A stretch of 64,000 nt of DNA, from positions 310,001 to 374,000 of the forward strand of contig WHUZ01000035.1 in assembly GCA_015179045.1 (NCBI GenBank), read 5' to 3'. Origin of the DNA: Kalaharituber pfeilii. Taxonomy: Eukaryota > Ascomycota > Pezizomycetes > Pezizales > Pezizaceae. The translations under genes and the position numbers were made by a program. This document shows positions 34,171-45,460 of the stretch, in pieces; the stretch's first letter is position 1; each line of letters opens with the position of its first letter. The notes under the pieces are model-generated. The model was not told the origin of the DNA. It saw only the letters and a list, made by a program, of their open reading frames with translations, and made no database searches.

Positions 34171-34668
34171 TTATGGAGCTAACCTTCTGGAAGCTTGAGA
34201 CGGTCCTCTGTGCATCCTAAGTGCTTTATCGGCCTCCCGAAACACGCATAGACCCTTAATACTAATCATGCATTCGATAGCGAAGCTGAAGGCTACTAAG
34301 ATACTGAGTATGAGGAGGAAATATAAAACCAACTGCAGAACAAACGGGATGAAACCCTGCTGGAGATGGGCAACCCATGATTGGAGGCCACTGATAGGAC
34401 TGGGATCAAGGCCGTTGGCCTCGCGGCCTTTGATTTCTGAAAGGCTCTGTGTGAGCGGCATTCGAGCACCGTGCTGAAAGGGAAGCTGTCGGGGCCAGAG
34501 GCGTCCAGGTCCAGTCGGGGCGGGGCCAAGGCCGCGTCTCCTCAAGCCTGCGTAGAACCTCTGTGGTGTTGCGTGCACTAGGGACGGTGGGGTGAAGACG
34601 GTCGATGCTGGCACGCCAGTGGAGGTAACGTGGCGAGTCACGAGACTGCTACTACTGGAACGAGACAA
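34171..34668 (-). CDS. single-membrane-span protein, start uncertain
   Basis: Open frame of 165 codons. A strong membrane segment (FIPFVLQLVLYFLLILSILV) lies near residues 106-130, preceded by a Ser/Thr/Pro- and Arg-rich region resembling a mitochondrial presequence. The frame begins at a TTG (34668); its first ATG corresponds to residue 69, and a missing upstream exon is likely (a CCAG acceptor sits just inside the frame at about 34657). The frame may also continue by splicing into the chromodomain gene downstream. I do not recognise the family. Confidence 0.45.
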   Translation of the reverse strand: MSRSSSSSLVTRHVTSTGVPASTVFTPPSLVHATPQRFYAGLRRRGLGPAPTGPGRLWPRQLPFQHGARMPLTQSLSEIKGREANGLDPSPISGLQSWVAHLQQGFIPFVLQLVLYFLLILSILVAFSFAIECMISIKGLCVFREADKALRMHRGPSQASRRLAP

Positions 34669-36006
34669 GCACGTTTTGCTTACTAAGTTCTAGTGTGTTC
34701 CCACTTGTTCGAGTGCCCACACTTTCGCAAATCAACCCCGTCTCGAGCCAGACTACCACTTATCGAGACTGAAATCAACTTTCGCATCTCGAAGCACCCG
34801 CTCATGCCTACTCAAGTCAGGCGCTCTTCACCCACAAGCTGAAACATTGCTTAGACACAACCAGACTACAGCAGGCGCTGGCGTCTCACTGAACCCCATT
34901 CACCCTAATCTGGTCAAATGCCAGTCGGGCCAGCTTCCTTATTTTATCGTACACGGCTTCATCTCAACGCACAGCAAACCTTCCAGGCAGCCACGACACC
35001 TGCATCGCAGCTATACACTGAAAGCCGCCATGTGCCATAAGTGAAACGGCCATATCAGCATCAACCCTACCTAGATGCCTCTCGTACTGGCAGTGCCCAT
35101 CCTGGCAAGCAAGCCATTTCAAGTTTAGGCACAACTCACCGGCTGCAAGCCACAAGTGGGTTGACCATCCTAGAGACTCGCGTGGCTTTCGTCGGCCCAA
35201 GGATCTTAACACCATAAAACCCCATGATGGAAGTCGACATGTGCTTCTCGAAGCACAAAGACGTCACGGTACCCTTGGACAGCTATCGCTAAGTTACAGC
35301 TCTATGATGAGTATAGACAGAAAGGTGTTGGGTTCGCTAAACTTAGTAGCGGCTAAATTCCGGTGTGACGTTAACTATGAGCTGCAATTTCACATATATT
35401 TACAAGCGTGACAGCATACCGAAGGTTCACTTGATTCCGCAAACCGCAGCTACTGGAATAATTCAAAATGAAGGTATGTGTTCTATTGCTTCATGCAAAT
35501 GCCAAATTACCGGAAAAATGTGAGAATCCTGAGAGAATCATCACATTAAAACGCCCCATCTTGTGGATGTGTGACTCTTCTCTTGGCAGCATTAACTTAA
35601 CACATTCCATTGACGTGGTGTTCACCCTTCCAGGTTCAATAGATTAGCTTCCTTCAGATTCTTCCAAAACACGATATGATCCAAAGAAAAAGCGAGCACC
35701 AAAGGACGAATAATGGATAAAGACATTAAAATAATTCCAGGCCAAAACCGTACAGCGCCGATAAAACAAGCAAGTTGACAAAGGTCATATAAAATTCCGT
35801 AATAAGTTTCACCCATTTTTACAAGAAGTCAATGAAAATAGTTAACAAGAAAAGTAGATGTGGAGGAACGAAAAAAATCTGGAACCTGCCAACATAATCA
35901 TAATTTGGGTGCTATTCGTCTCAGTGCAAGCTTGATCATCAATCGGGGAAAAGAATATTGAGCAATTCCGATCATTTTAAAGAGGAAAATTGCGAAATCT
36001 TCGAAT
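34669..36006. other. intergenic with one small open frame
   Basis: No large gene is seen. A possible small membrane protein at 35622-35816 is listed separately. An ATG-AAG followed at once by GTATGT (35467-35475) resembles a short first exon on the plus strand, but no second exon can be placed. Confidence 0.45.
35622..35816 (-). CDS. possible 64-residue membrane protein
   Basis: ATG at 35816 opens 64 codons (MGETYYGILYDLCQLACFIG ... ) with one or two hydrophobic stretches (LACFIGAVRFWPGIILMSL and IIRPLVLAFSL). No homologue is recognised and chance cannot be excluded at this length. Confidence 0.25.
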   Translation of the reverse strand: MGETYYGILYDLCQLACFIGAVRFWPGIILMSLSIIRPLVLAFSLDHIVFWKNLKEANLLNLEG

Positions 36007-36974
36007 CTAAAATAATCCTGAGAAGCTACCGCCTAGGCCAATAATCATGGAATGCAGCAGAATCATTAATGCTATGCTGAGTCGAAATTGAGTTTTATTA
36101 GCTTGGACATTGACCCCTAGGACATTCATGCTCCCCCAGGCGGCAGAATGTAACGAAACGTTCAGGTTATATCCTGGGTCTTCGTCAGAGGTGGAAGCAC
36201 CGTTTTGCGGGGCAGGAAGCTGGTCTGCGAAAGGAAATGGAAGTTTTGGTATAGTCTCGGGTATTGTCATAGCCTCATTTGGAACAGTAATATTGAGGTC
36301 CTTCAGTGCCTCTATGACATTTCAGTAAGCAAATACCCTAACCTCTTTAGTGTTGTTTGAAGGAAAGCTTACCAGGTGGAGCAGGGTATGATATATTGTA
36401 ATCGGCACAGATATGATAGCCGAACTCAAAGGCAGTGGGACTACGTGTAATTGTCAGTACCGGAATTTTTGATCGCTACTGAATTTTCTTACATAGCTGG
36501 ACCACACTAGAGCCTCCTATTAGCTTCAGTAAGTATCTCGGGGATAGTATGGCACTAACCTTTCGAAATACACAATCGACCAGAAATCGTACAAATGGCC
36601 TATCTGTACAAAGACAAGGTATCCATTTATCCACATCTCGCTCATGTTCAGCGCACTGTCTCAATATCAGCACCAATATCTTCCAGCAAGGACGCATAGC
36701 TTGATTTCATTACCGGCACTGTTTTATTGACGAAGAGATTGGGATTAAATGGATAGCAAAACCTAGAACACCTCGGCGCCTTAAATCCAAGTTTAGATGA
36801 AATATTGAACGGATCTTCGCGTTTGAACACGTATAGTTCTGGTTGCTCTTGTGGGGGAGCAAGACTCGCCAGACATCGCAGACTCATCAAAAGGAAAAGA
36901 ACAATGAATATCGTTGACCGGAAAAGCCCGCTTCTCGCCTGGATGACTGAATAGGACTGAGCTCGCGTCATCAT
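36007..36974 (-). CDS. secreted protein, probably GPI-anchored
   Basis: Four exons on the minus strand: 36714-36974 (ATG 36974), 36560-36603 (or 36560-36636 with another acceptor), 36373-36440 and 36007-36311; introns of about 110 (or 77), 119 and 61 nt. Both versions keep frame and give 225 or 236 residues. A hydrophobic N-terminal segment (STIFIVLFLLMSLRCLASLA) acts as signal peptide or anchor. The body has N-glycosylation sequons (NIS, NKT, NIT, NVS) and several Cys. The C terminus ends in a hydrophobic tail (LSIALMILLHSMIIGLGG) of the kind replaced by a GPI anchor. The middle reads GHLYDFWSIVYFER, YHICADYNISYPAPP and EALKDLNITVPNE across splice joints. I do not recognise the family; a cell-surface role is inferred. 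Confidence 0.6.
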
Positions 36975-38618
36975 ATGTCGAGTTCCTCAATGTGGCTTGC
37001 TATAGCTGCTGTCGAGATACACTGAAAGGCGAACGGTCCAGCTAATTTTGGGGATTATTCTCAGAAAACTGGGCAATCTAGTCGGGTTTCCAGCAGAACA
37101 TACCTTGAAGAAGCTTCAGTGAAACACTTTTCAGCACTTCAGTATGCGTGGCCAGGCTCTGAACTTGAGGTCAAGACGCGGTAACGAGTACAGAATAGTC
37201 TCTTGATATTGCTGCCGGTTTATACTACCTCGAGACCCCGCACAACACATATATAAATATTTGCAGCTACAATTGAGACTTATTCGTATGAAGAAAAAAA
37301 AAAGCAATTACAGGGAAAGGGGTTTATGCTCACTGGTGTGTGTCAATCAATCCCCACAAAAAGGTCCATAACCTGGCCAGCAGCATTGCTAAAAAATCAA
37401 GAAGCAACGATCGGTTGGACGGCATATGCAGGTGTTAATATTCATGATAATCTTCCCGTGTACTTCTACTAGATGCTTCTTTCACCTATTGAAAAAAGAA
37501 CGGAAACCAAATAGGTCTACAACTCCCACAGAGTTGATGCGAAGTTTCGCTCACATTGACAATGCGACCTCACATTAGTTGAAATCACATGGAGACGAAG
37601 CATCCAGCCTCACAATACTCTTTGAGACAACAATGTGGGCAGTCCCTGATAGCTTCCACTTTCAGTACTTTAAACGCAGATCAACCATCCAACAACAATC
37701 TTGACCACATTAGTCTGGTGAACATCACTCATACCAATTGAGACAAGGTTTTATATACCCTGAAATAACACGGAGACTTCCTTGAAATACCCATCTAGTT
37801 TTATTTAAATAGTACTAAGCACTAACAAGTACTACGCCTCCCGACTGTATGGCGCGTTGCAGCAGCGCTCGTTGATGTGGAATCAACATGTATGTGCTCC
37901 CTAGAGAGAGGACCCCCGAGCGAAGCGAGTGGGGGAGGTGGCGCTTTACAGGGTTGTGCATAGCAACCCAATGCCTTTTTTTTTTGTAATGGAGGTGCGT
38001 TTTTTTCTTGGCCCTTCCATTAGTACTCCGTACTCGAGTACAGTATCCCTTGGGTGACATCCATGAATTCTGTGCCGGAAGTTAACCGTATTTATCCCTG
38101 TCCACGCCGATCAAACCTATCAGGTTGCAACGTCAGAGCTCACGCAACCAGTTCAAGTCATGAATTTGCTAACTACATGAGTTCTAATTGTGAAATAATC
38201 AAAATGGAAGTTAATCTTTATGTACAGAGTGGTATATTATATGCGACACCAATATAGAAATTTTGAGAAGTTGAAGCAGAACCTGAAGGACAGGAGAGAT
38301 GATGGATAGCTAAAAATTTACAAACAAGACACCTGTAACAAATTTCTATATACCAGTGATGAGTGGCACAGCTACTGAGCTGTTGTAGAGGTATTTGTAT
38401 GTAAAGATGAGGATAGAGCCAGCAAGTGTAGTTTGTTACTGGGACAAAGGCCTTGTACCTCAGTTATTGCATAAATTTAATATTATTTCAAATTGCATTT
38501 TGATGTCGCACAGTCCGTCTCTTGGTATCTCTTGGCGTAGCACAAAATTAATGCATGTCTCGACCACCCAAAGGGATAGATGTCTTCGCCATAACAACAA
38601 CAATGACTAGCCTACTTG
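36975..38618. other. intergenic, left margin of the transposon island
   Basis: No gene is seen. Contains a hairpin-rich GC block at 37828-37975 that shares sequence with the 43254-43721 element. Confidence 0.5.
37828..37989. repeat. hairpin-rich repeat with GAGCGAAGCGAGTGGG motif
   Basis: In order: GCCTCCCGAC, the hairpin GTTGAT-gtgga-ATCAAC, CCCCCGAGCGAAGCGAGTGG inside a CCCCC/GGGGG pair (37913-37935), the hairpin GGGTTG-tgcatag-CAACCC, then a T11 tract (37976-37986). The CCCGAGCGAAGCGAGTGGG motif is also at both ends of the element at 43254-43721, so this is probably a solo or deleted relative. Confidence 0.55.
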
Positions 38619-39296
38619 CAGTCAGACCTTGTTATAACGAACACGTAAAGTTTGGCCCTTTCGTTTCGTTATAGCAAGGTTTTCGTTATAGAAAATTGTG
38701 ACAAATTAGGTATGCAACCTATGGCAGCTGAAGTTCGGACTCCTCAACAGCTCAACTCAGCTATTGTAGTACACCTAGGGTGAATTACTAGCAAAGGAAA
38801 TAACCAAATCAAGAAATATTCAGGACTATAAAATAAAGCATATATAAATCTTGAGCTCATAGCGATCTGTAACAGACTGCCTTCAGTCCAGACTAGCCCT
38901 CGGTAATTAGAACAGTCAAAGTTTCAACAACTACTTACTAACAAGCGGCGAGTGTTAAGTAAACTGAGGGGCATCAGACATGCAAGAAAAGATTAGAGCC
39001 AAAGCATCAAAAAGAATCCTTGAATGAGATTCATACCCATTCTGTAAATGAAGAGGTATATCATCGTCTTAATGGTATAAGATACTTATAAACATTTAGG
39101 CTTTCCTATTCATCGCAGGCATGGATATATGAATATGTTCATTATAGCAAGAACAATTTGTATGTAAACAGAAATAACTTCCCACTAGATTTTTTTCTTT
39201 TCGTTAGTAAGGGCAGAATGAGTGGAGAGGGAAATCCGGGGTTCGTAATAGCAAGGTTTTCGCTATAGCAAGGTTCGTTATAGCACGGTCTGACTG
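38619..39296. mobile_element. non-autonomous Tc1/mariner-pogo-like element (MITE)
   Basis: Ends are CAGTCAGACC[T/G]TG[T/C]TATAACGAA in opposite orientation (left from 38619, right ending 39296). The right end is followed by TA; the left neighbour is TG, a probable decayed TA. Sub-terminal copies of TAGCAAGGTTTTCG[T/C]TATAG occur beside both ends. The 678-bp interior is AT-rich with no transposase frame. CAGT ends and a TA target are typical of pogo/Fot1 and Tc1-type elements. Confidence 0.7.
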
Positions 39297-40307
39297 TAGT
39301 AACACAAGCAGCATGTTGAAAACACATGACCACTGTTCATAGAATGTATCTTCTAACAACTACTGCAAAAAATGTATCCTATATATATAAGTATAAACAA
39401 AATGAACTATATTATTATTCAACAGAGATCTGTATGTATTTTGTACATTATTTATGCAGTTTATATATAGGTCGTAGCTGTTAACTGCGCGTAGAAATAT
39501 GCAGAACGTGTTAATATAAGGGTTAACGCTCTCTTGCAGCGAACATACTTTACTGTTTAAAAATCTAGATGAGTATTTCAAGGAAATCCATGTGATTTCC
39601 AAAGTATAAAAAACCTTTTCTCCATACCAATTACATTTCACACAAAATGAAGAATTTCGAGTGGGACAAGCCAACTCCCAGCGTACTCTATTGTCTTCAG
39701 CAGCAGCTTTTGTCCATGCCGATCTTCTGTTACATATGTTCCTGGGATAATAACCCTTATCGTTAGGTAAGCGGTTTGCCAGCATCTTTCCACCAAAAAT
39801 TCTGGAAAACGGATGATGTTGAAAAGAATAAAGCTATTGTTCACCCCTTTCGTTCCTGCAGTTGGAAAGGTGGCTTCCGAGAGGTTAGATCCAGAGTATT
39901 GTCCGCAGTCCCGTCTGCCCTACCTGAGCCGTGTGTTCTACCTGTCTTCCGCGATTCGCCTTCACACAGCGACAAGGAGGATGGAGCAGTGAAGCTAACC
40001 AAACTAGGGCGTCAGCGACTAGGTATAGTAGTCTGGTTTGCACTTTATATTGCGTTTCTTGTATTTTCAAAAATATTCACGGACCAATATATATAGAAAA
40101 TTTCGTGGGATACGCAGCGGATTAAACAATTTCTGCGCAGCCATTGATTATTCCATGAAAATAGAAGATAGAGGAATGTTTTGAAATGGTCTAATTCATT
40201 GCTGGCTGCATGTTGGATCAACTCCGGTTACCTTATGATGCAACTCCATGTGTATGATACTAGTACTCGAAGAGCTCTCTGTAAGGAGCCATGTTGGTAG
40301 TTGCAAC

Positions 40308-40342
<35 letters not shown>

Positions 40343-42269
40343 TTTTTAGAGGCAAATTGTAGCTACGGAGACCTTCAAGACACCGGCAGTATGGTATCCA
40401 AAGTTTACACTGTTAGCATTCCCACAAACTGTTACGATATTCATGCCATTCGAGAAAAAGTCGAGATTTTTCTTCGGTTTGATTGCAAATTCACGAATAT
40501 GTACATACCTTTGTTAATGGCGCTTTCTCGCTCACTATGGTAACTAAATAGCCGGGAAGAAATTATGCTACTAGAGGTATTAATGTCTATTCAGCGCCCA
40601 CCCGAGAATGCAATGACGTATGAGTGTATACTCTAATATAACCCCAACATCGAGGTTTATCAGAAAACTCGGATCCCAGGGGTGAGTACGAGAAGCAGAG
40701 CTACCTATGTTGTTCTCCTCTATTGTAACTCTCGATCAAGCTGTAACTGTACAACATGAAGAAATTGCCGTCATAATACATATGTCTGTCTGGCGGATGA
40801 CACGAACCGCTGATAATCATATAAGCCTGAAATTCCTTTCCCTTTATACAAACTATATGTGTAAGGCTTGAGTTGAGACAACCATTGAATACACAGGTTG
40901 TCGTTCATATAAGATGAGGATATATCAAGATGCATATTCCGTACATATTGTTACAGGAGAAGGATGACTACAAATATTCTACCTTGGGTGCAGCGGTGAC
41001 TGGGATATGTTTGTCTGCAATTCGTATCACTTGATCTCTTGTGCATGATTAGAAAGCGCACGAATGTGATGTGATGCGGGATGGGGAGGTAGCTGGAAGG
41101 TGCGCTTGAAGCCAATTTTTTGTGCTTTGAGACGAACGGGTGGAGGTTATGATATTGGGATTTGATTATGGATACGAGGTTCCCAAAACAAGCAATCTAC
41201 AGTAGCTCAAGGAGTAGAGATCACCAAATTGGGACGTGTACTCGTTACCAGCATTTAGTGATGCAGGTGGGGCCAAGTTATAGGCCGTGCGAGTGGTCTG
41301 TGAGCAGGTGAGACTAAGGCCTGTACCTGACTTTTGGGGGCAAAATTGTATGGAAAATACCTGTCAGTAGCAATATCCATCCCCGATCCGCTAGACTTTT
41401 CTCGCATGGCCATAGCACCCCCACCTGTATCACTAATTATGCCAGTAACGAGTACACTCTCATCGATTCTTAGCCTCGAGGAGACGCAACCAGATTAAGG
41501 AGACGAAGTCTCGTGACCTACCGCATTAGGTACTTAATTTTACGGATGCGTAGTCAGGTTTCAAACACATCTGAAGGTTTATTGAACCAGCCTCAGGGAA
41601 GATAGCCGCGCGGCTCGTAGAATACATGTTACATGAAGACACTTTAAGCGCCAGCGCAGTTTGGTTTGCACTAAAGGCATTGAGGCTATCAGCTAACTTA
41701 GGCATGCTCCTTCTACGCCGCACACTTTTCCAGGGTCCAGACCACATGCCGGTACGAAGCTCTGCGGTTCAGTACTAGTGCAATTCGGAGCGCAGAACTC
41801 TTCTGATTTTCTACTATAATCTCTTGTACGATACAGGTAATTTCGTATTATCATTTTGTGTAGCCGCGGAAGGTTCATATTCGGAATCGACTTCTGGGAT
41901 AGACTCCTGCATCCCTTTATGTGTGGTTAAGTGGTATCCACTGTATCTCTATTGCGATGCTCATAAAGATCTTCTCAAAAACCAACGCGGCAGAAGCCCG
42001 GCGTTTATTCCGCCGTATGGCCAGAAATGTAGGCGCCCAACTTTGAGGTTTATTTTTTCTCGATTTCTTTTTCTGTTGCTTTTTTGTTTGTTTTACTTAC
42101 TTTTCTTTTTATTACTAGGCGATCATGCAGACATTATTCTCTCATATTGGAAGTCAAGCTCGTTGAGGGATGTTCAGCCTCCAGTGTTAGGTAACGGACC
42201 CCTTAAAAATGGATATAAACGCTGATCTCTGTATGCTAACCTGCGAGTTTCTTTTCTCACACAAAACTA
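39297..42269. other. intergenic, no supported gene
   Basis: AT-rich 3-kb stretch. Contains A31 at 40309-40339 without a visible flanking duplication and a pyrimidine tract at 42055-42115. Short open frames only. Confidence 0.5.
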
Positions 42270-42860
42270 CCAACCTTTAAATTGGGAGAAAATCTTTAAT
42301 ATAACCTGCAGCAAAAGCAAAAACCTTTGAATTACCCATCACGTCATGAAAATAGTAACAACATGATCTTGGCATTGTTTTCTAAGAGCAGCGATATATG
42401 CGTGTTCACCAAGCTCGTGAGGTTTTAAGATACTGGCAATATACTTCTTTTTTAATGCGTTCGACATATTGCCACTCGGTTAGCAGTGAGCCGTGGAGCA
42501 GAAGCCTGAGACAGCGGCGAAAGTAGTGAGCACGAGTAGGAGGTGGTAACAGCTGTAGTAGTTAGTAGTACCTGCAGCAGCGAACCTGGAGTTAAACAGC
42601 AATAAGCTGAATAGTACGAATGAGCCAAATAGCTAGCGGCATATGCTGGCCAAGTGGCAGTATTGCATATATGTCGAAGGTGTCAAAACAAATGGGCATA
42701 TTGCCAGTATTTTAGAAACCTGACGCGCTTACTGATATATCACTGCTCTAGAAAACCATGTCAGTTACTACTTTAATGACATGATGGGTATTTCGAAGGT
42801 TTTTGCTTTTGCTGCAGGGTATATTGAACATTCTCTCATCAAATTGGACGCGCCTAACAA
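42270..42860. repeat. large imperfect inverted repeat (about 200-bp arms)
   Basis: The left arm 42270-42490 and right arm 42641-42860 are reverse complements at roughly three-quarters identity by eye; shared blocks include CCTGCAGCAAAAGCAAAAAC, ATACTGGCAATAT and TTCGACATAT. The spacer is about 150 bp. The right arm runs directly into repeat sequence shared with the 46.9-47.7 kb region. A transcript would fold into a long hairpin. Confidence 0.65.
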
Positions 42861-43250
42861 ATATAGAGAGCTTTTGCAACATCCCCCGTAATTTTCCTGG
42901 TAATGCTGTGCCACACAGTTGCTGTGACAACAGTGGCTTTGTTTACATGAAACTCGGAGAATCTGAGAAAAAAAACTCGCAGTTACGGGAAAACTGCACA
43001 TCTTTGAGCAACAATTTAATAGAGAGGTTTAGCAACATCCCCGTAAGTTTCCCGTATTGTATTAGTAGTCTTAGCGGGAAACTCTGCATACGAGACCCAC
43101 TCCCGTTAATATCCCCGTTCATCTATTATGTACTGAGCGTTAAGCGCGGCACCATCACGAAAAAATATCATTGGCTCCTCGCTACAATCACGTGGAAGGT
43201 ACACCTTGGCGGCAACAATGCCAGAGTCCCCACTACGCCCTCAACGGATA
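42840..43250. repeat. dispersed repeat, copy 1 (matches 46940-47730 inverted)
   Basis: Blocks such as GCAACATCCCC, GACAACAGTGGCTTT, ACATCTTTGAGCAA and GTCTTAGCGGGAAACT recur, in order, on the opposite strand at 46940-47730. Related sequence continues at 43420-43480 (CAGCATTTCGCAGCTG) inside the next element. No intact frame survives, so the source element is unknown. Confidence 0.6.
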
Positions 43251-43253
43251 TCA

Positions 43254-43721
43254 ACCCCCGAGCGAAGCGAGTGGGCTCTCTCAAGTATCTCTGTCTATGA
43301 TGGAACTCCAGCGGTGGGGAAACTGATGGAGGGGGAGGTATGGGAGTAGGAGCATGGTGGTATAGAGAGCCTCCCGGTCGGGAGGCAACCAAAAACGCAA
43401 CAAATCCAGCTGCCCTACCATGCACCTACAGCATTTCGCAGCTGTACAGGCAGCAGTTGCAGCCTGTAGTATTCTCTTCCATATACAGTACTTTCTACGA
43501 GAGAATGCCTGCTCGATACGCTCGCAGTGGGGGCAGAGCGTGCGGCGGGAGCTGAGGCAGAGCTTGCGACACCCCGACCGGGGGTTAGGGCTGTGGTGCT
43601 GTCACGGACTAATAAATTGCACCTTCGCGACCGCGAAGATCTTTTCTGGTGAGTTTGAGCTTACTTTTTCAGCCGCTTGCACTTACGCTCCCTGAGAGAC
43701 CCACTCGCTTCGCTCGGGGGT
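43254..43721. mobile_element. 468-bp GC-rich element with terminal inverted repeats
   Basis: Left end ACCCCCGAGCGAAGCGAGTG and GG[C]TCTCTCAAG; the right end is its reverse complement, closing with CGGGGGT at 43721. Inside are further perfect hairpins, GCCTCCCG-gt-CGGGAGGC (43369-43386) and CCCCG-ac-CGGGG near 43574. No clear target duplication and no coding frame. Part of its interior (43420-43480) matches 47515-47570. Confidence 0.6.
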
Positions 43722-44254
43722 CCATAGAACCATACCACACTGGGGGGGGGTGACATCAAGAGGGGAAAAGCTGATAAAGTTGTGTTCACTTAACACCGAA
43801 GGCTAGCACTGTACTATCCAGGATCTGCACCCTTGAGGTTTTGCTCTCTACTATCCTTATGTCACATTCCTATCTGGATACTTACTTGCGCATCCTCTCC
43901 ACTACAGTCATATGTACAACAGCTGTTGTAAAGTAGGCTCAACGGCATCCACTGTCTCGCACTCGGTACCGGAATCTGGAGCTGGTAAAGTGAGGTCTCA
44001 TGAGTGGCCTCAATGGTCAAGTGTCAGAGGAAAGGTCATAAAAGAAGAGTAGTTAATCGTCCTGTCTGAAGCAATGTCTATTCAATCCGAGTCTATCTGC
44101 ATGCGAACCCATGATGCCTCTATTGTCCTCTGTACATATAATTTATGGACTGTCCAGCCCTCGCTTCTTTATCCTGTGCTCGCTTCGTCATCTTATCTGC
44201 ACATTATCATACACTTCTACCACCGAGTGCCGTACCTTGCCGTGGTCATCCTTA

Positions 44255-45140
44255 TACAGTACCATGCAGAAAGTATTCGGCACTAGGAAGTATAGGGATA
44301 AGTGTACTATGCAATATGCAGATCGAGTCTGTATTCAACATAGGCTGATGAAAGTATATACATAGAGAGAAAACATGAACAATTAATATTTTATATACTA
44401 ACCCTGTGCTTTATAAACTGCAGCGACTCTCTTTGGCATAGTCTTATATAGACTTTCAAAGAATTCTAATGGTATAGTATTTCAACACTCAACAACTGCA
44501 TCTCCAAGTGCTCTTTTCACTGCCTCGGACCCCCCTGACATTTGAGCAATCTCCGGAAGATGTCTATTTAATTGATGTTCAAGGTGTACCCATACGTGCT
44601 TAATTGGGTTGAGGTCTGAAGAATAAGCAGGATGTTCGGCAACCTCTATAGAGTGCTCTTCAAAGAATTTTTGGACTCTCATAACATCCGAAGCTGCTTG
44701 CTTTAAAAGCTCTGAGTATTTGATGCACCGATCACTTTCAATTACTGCAAGAATAGCGTTGCCTTTTTCTTCATCAATCTTAGAAGGTCTTCCAGCCTTT
44801 GCTGCATTCTCTGGGGTCTCACGTTCTTTATGCCGCTGTAAAAAGCTATCTATAGTAGTTCGAGAGTGATTGATATACTAGCTGGCAATCTCACTGATTT
44901 TTTTGCCATGGCCAAATAAAGCAACAATCTGTCCCTTTTCGAAGTCTGAAAGTTTTTGAGTCTTTTGTAGTGGCATCTTGATTGATATTGATACTATACT
45001 CTATAATAGTTCAGGTGTAGCACTCGAGGTTCAGTATTAAGAGTGGTATGGACTTGTCAAATACAGACTCGATCTGCATATTGCATAGCACACTTATCCC
45101 TATACTTCCTAGTGCCGAATACTTTCTGCATGGCACTGTA
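44255..45140 (-). mobile_element. internally deleted Tc1-like transposon
   Basis: Terminal inverted repeats of about 80 bp (left from 44257, right to 45138) start CAGT[A/G]CCATGCAGAAAG and are nearly identical to each other. TA dinucleotides flank both sides (44255-44256, 45139-45140). Inside is one degraded transposase frame on the minus strand. At 882 bp the copy is about half the usual 1.6-1.8 kb. The high TIR identity suggests recent mobilisation by a full-length relative elsewhere. Confidence 0.85.
44398..44976 (-). pseudogene. Tc1/mariner transposase, deleted and interrupted
   Basis: ATG at 44976 opens a frame with an N-terminal helix-turn-helix region (QKLSDFEKGQIVALFGHG, then AKAGRPSKIDEE), which jumps to the C-terminal motif PAYSSDLNPIKHVW. 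The stretch that would carry the first two catalytic aspartates is absent, in frame. Two stops also interrupt it: TAG at 44878-44880 and TGA at 44482-44484. The frame ends at TAG 44398-44400, 192 codons against about 340 expected. It cannot encode an active enzyme. Confidence 0.85.
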
Positions 45141-45303
45141 TCTTCCGTCGCCACAGTGATCACTACCACACAGTGCCCTGTTAATTTATCTGATCGACTA
45201 TTCTACCCAGCATCCCGCCACTACCATCACCATCACACCATCTCTTCCAACCTTCCAACTTCCAGTTGCCCACCTATCAACAACACCTTACAGAATCGCC
45301 TGC

Positions 45304-45460
45304 CCCCTGTTGAATCACCTGCTGAATTACCTGCTGAATCACCTGCTGAATCACCTGCTGAATCACCTGCTTGAATCGCCTGCTGAATCGCCTGCTGAAT
45401 CGCCTGCTGAATCGCCTGCTGAATCGCCTGCTGAATCGTCTGCTGAATCCCCTACCGAGT
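45304..45460 (+). repeat. 12-bp minisatellite, about 13 units
   Basis: Tandem units of CCTGCTGAATC[A/G] with mostly 12-bp spacing; one unit has an extra T (near 45372), which shifts phase. In the open frame it codes PAESPAES repeats. No domain lies on either side and no start context is convincing, so I treat it as a repeat and not a gene. Confidence 0.75.

Noticed and set aside
40309..40339. A31 tract as another retroposon tail
   Set aside because: No direct repeat found on its two sides and the DNA before it matches neither family A nor B.
45304..45460. CRISPR-like array
   Set aside because: Units are contiguous 12-mers without spacers, in a eukaryotic context.
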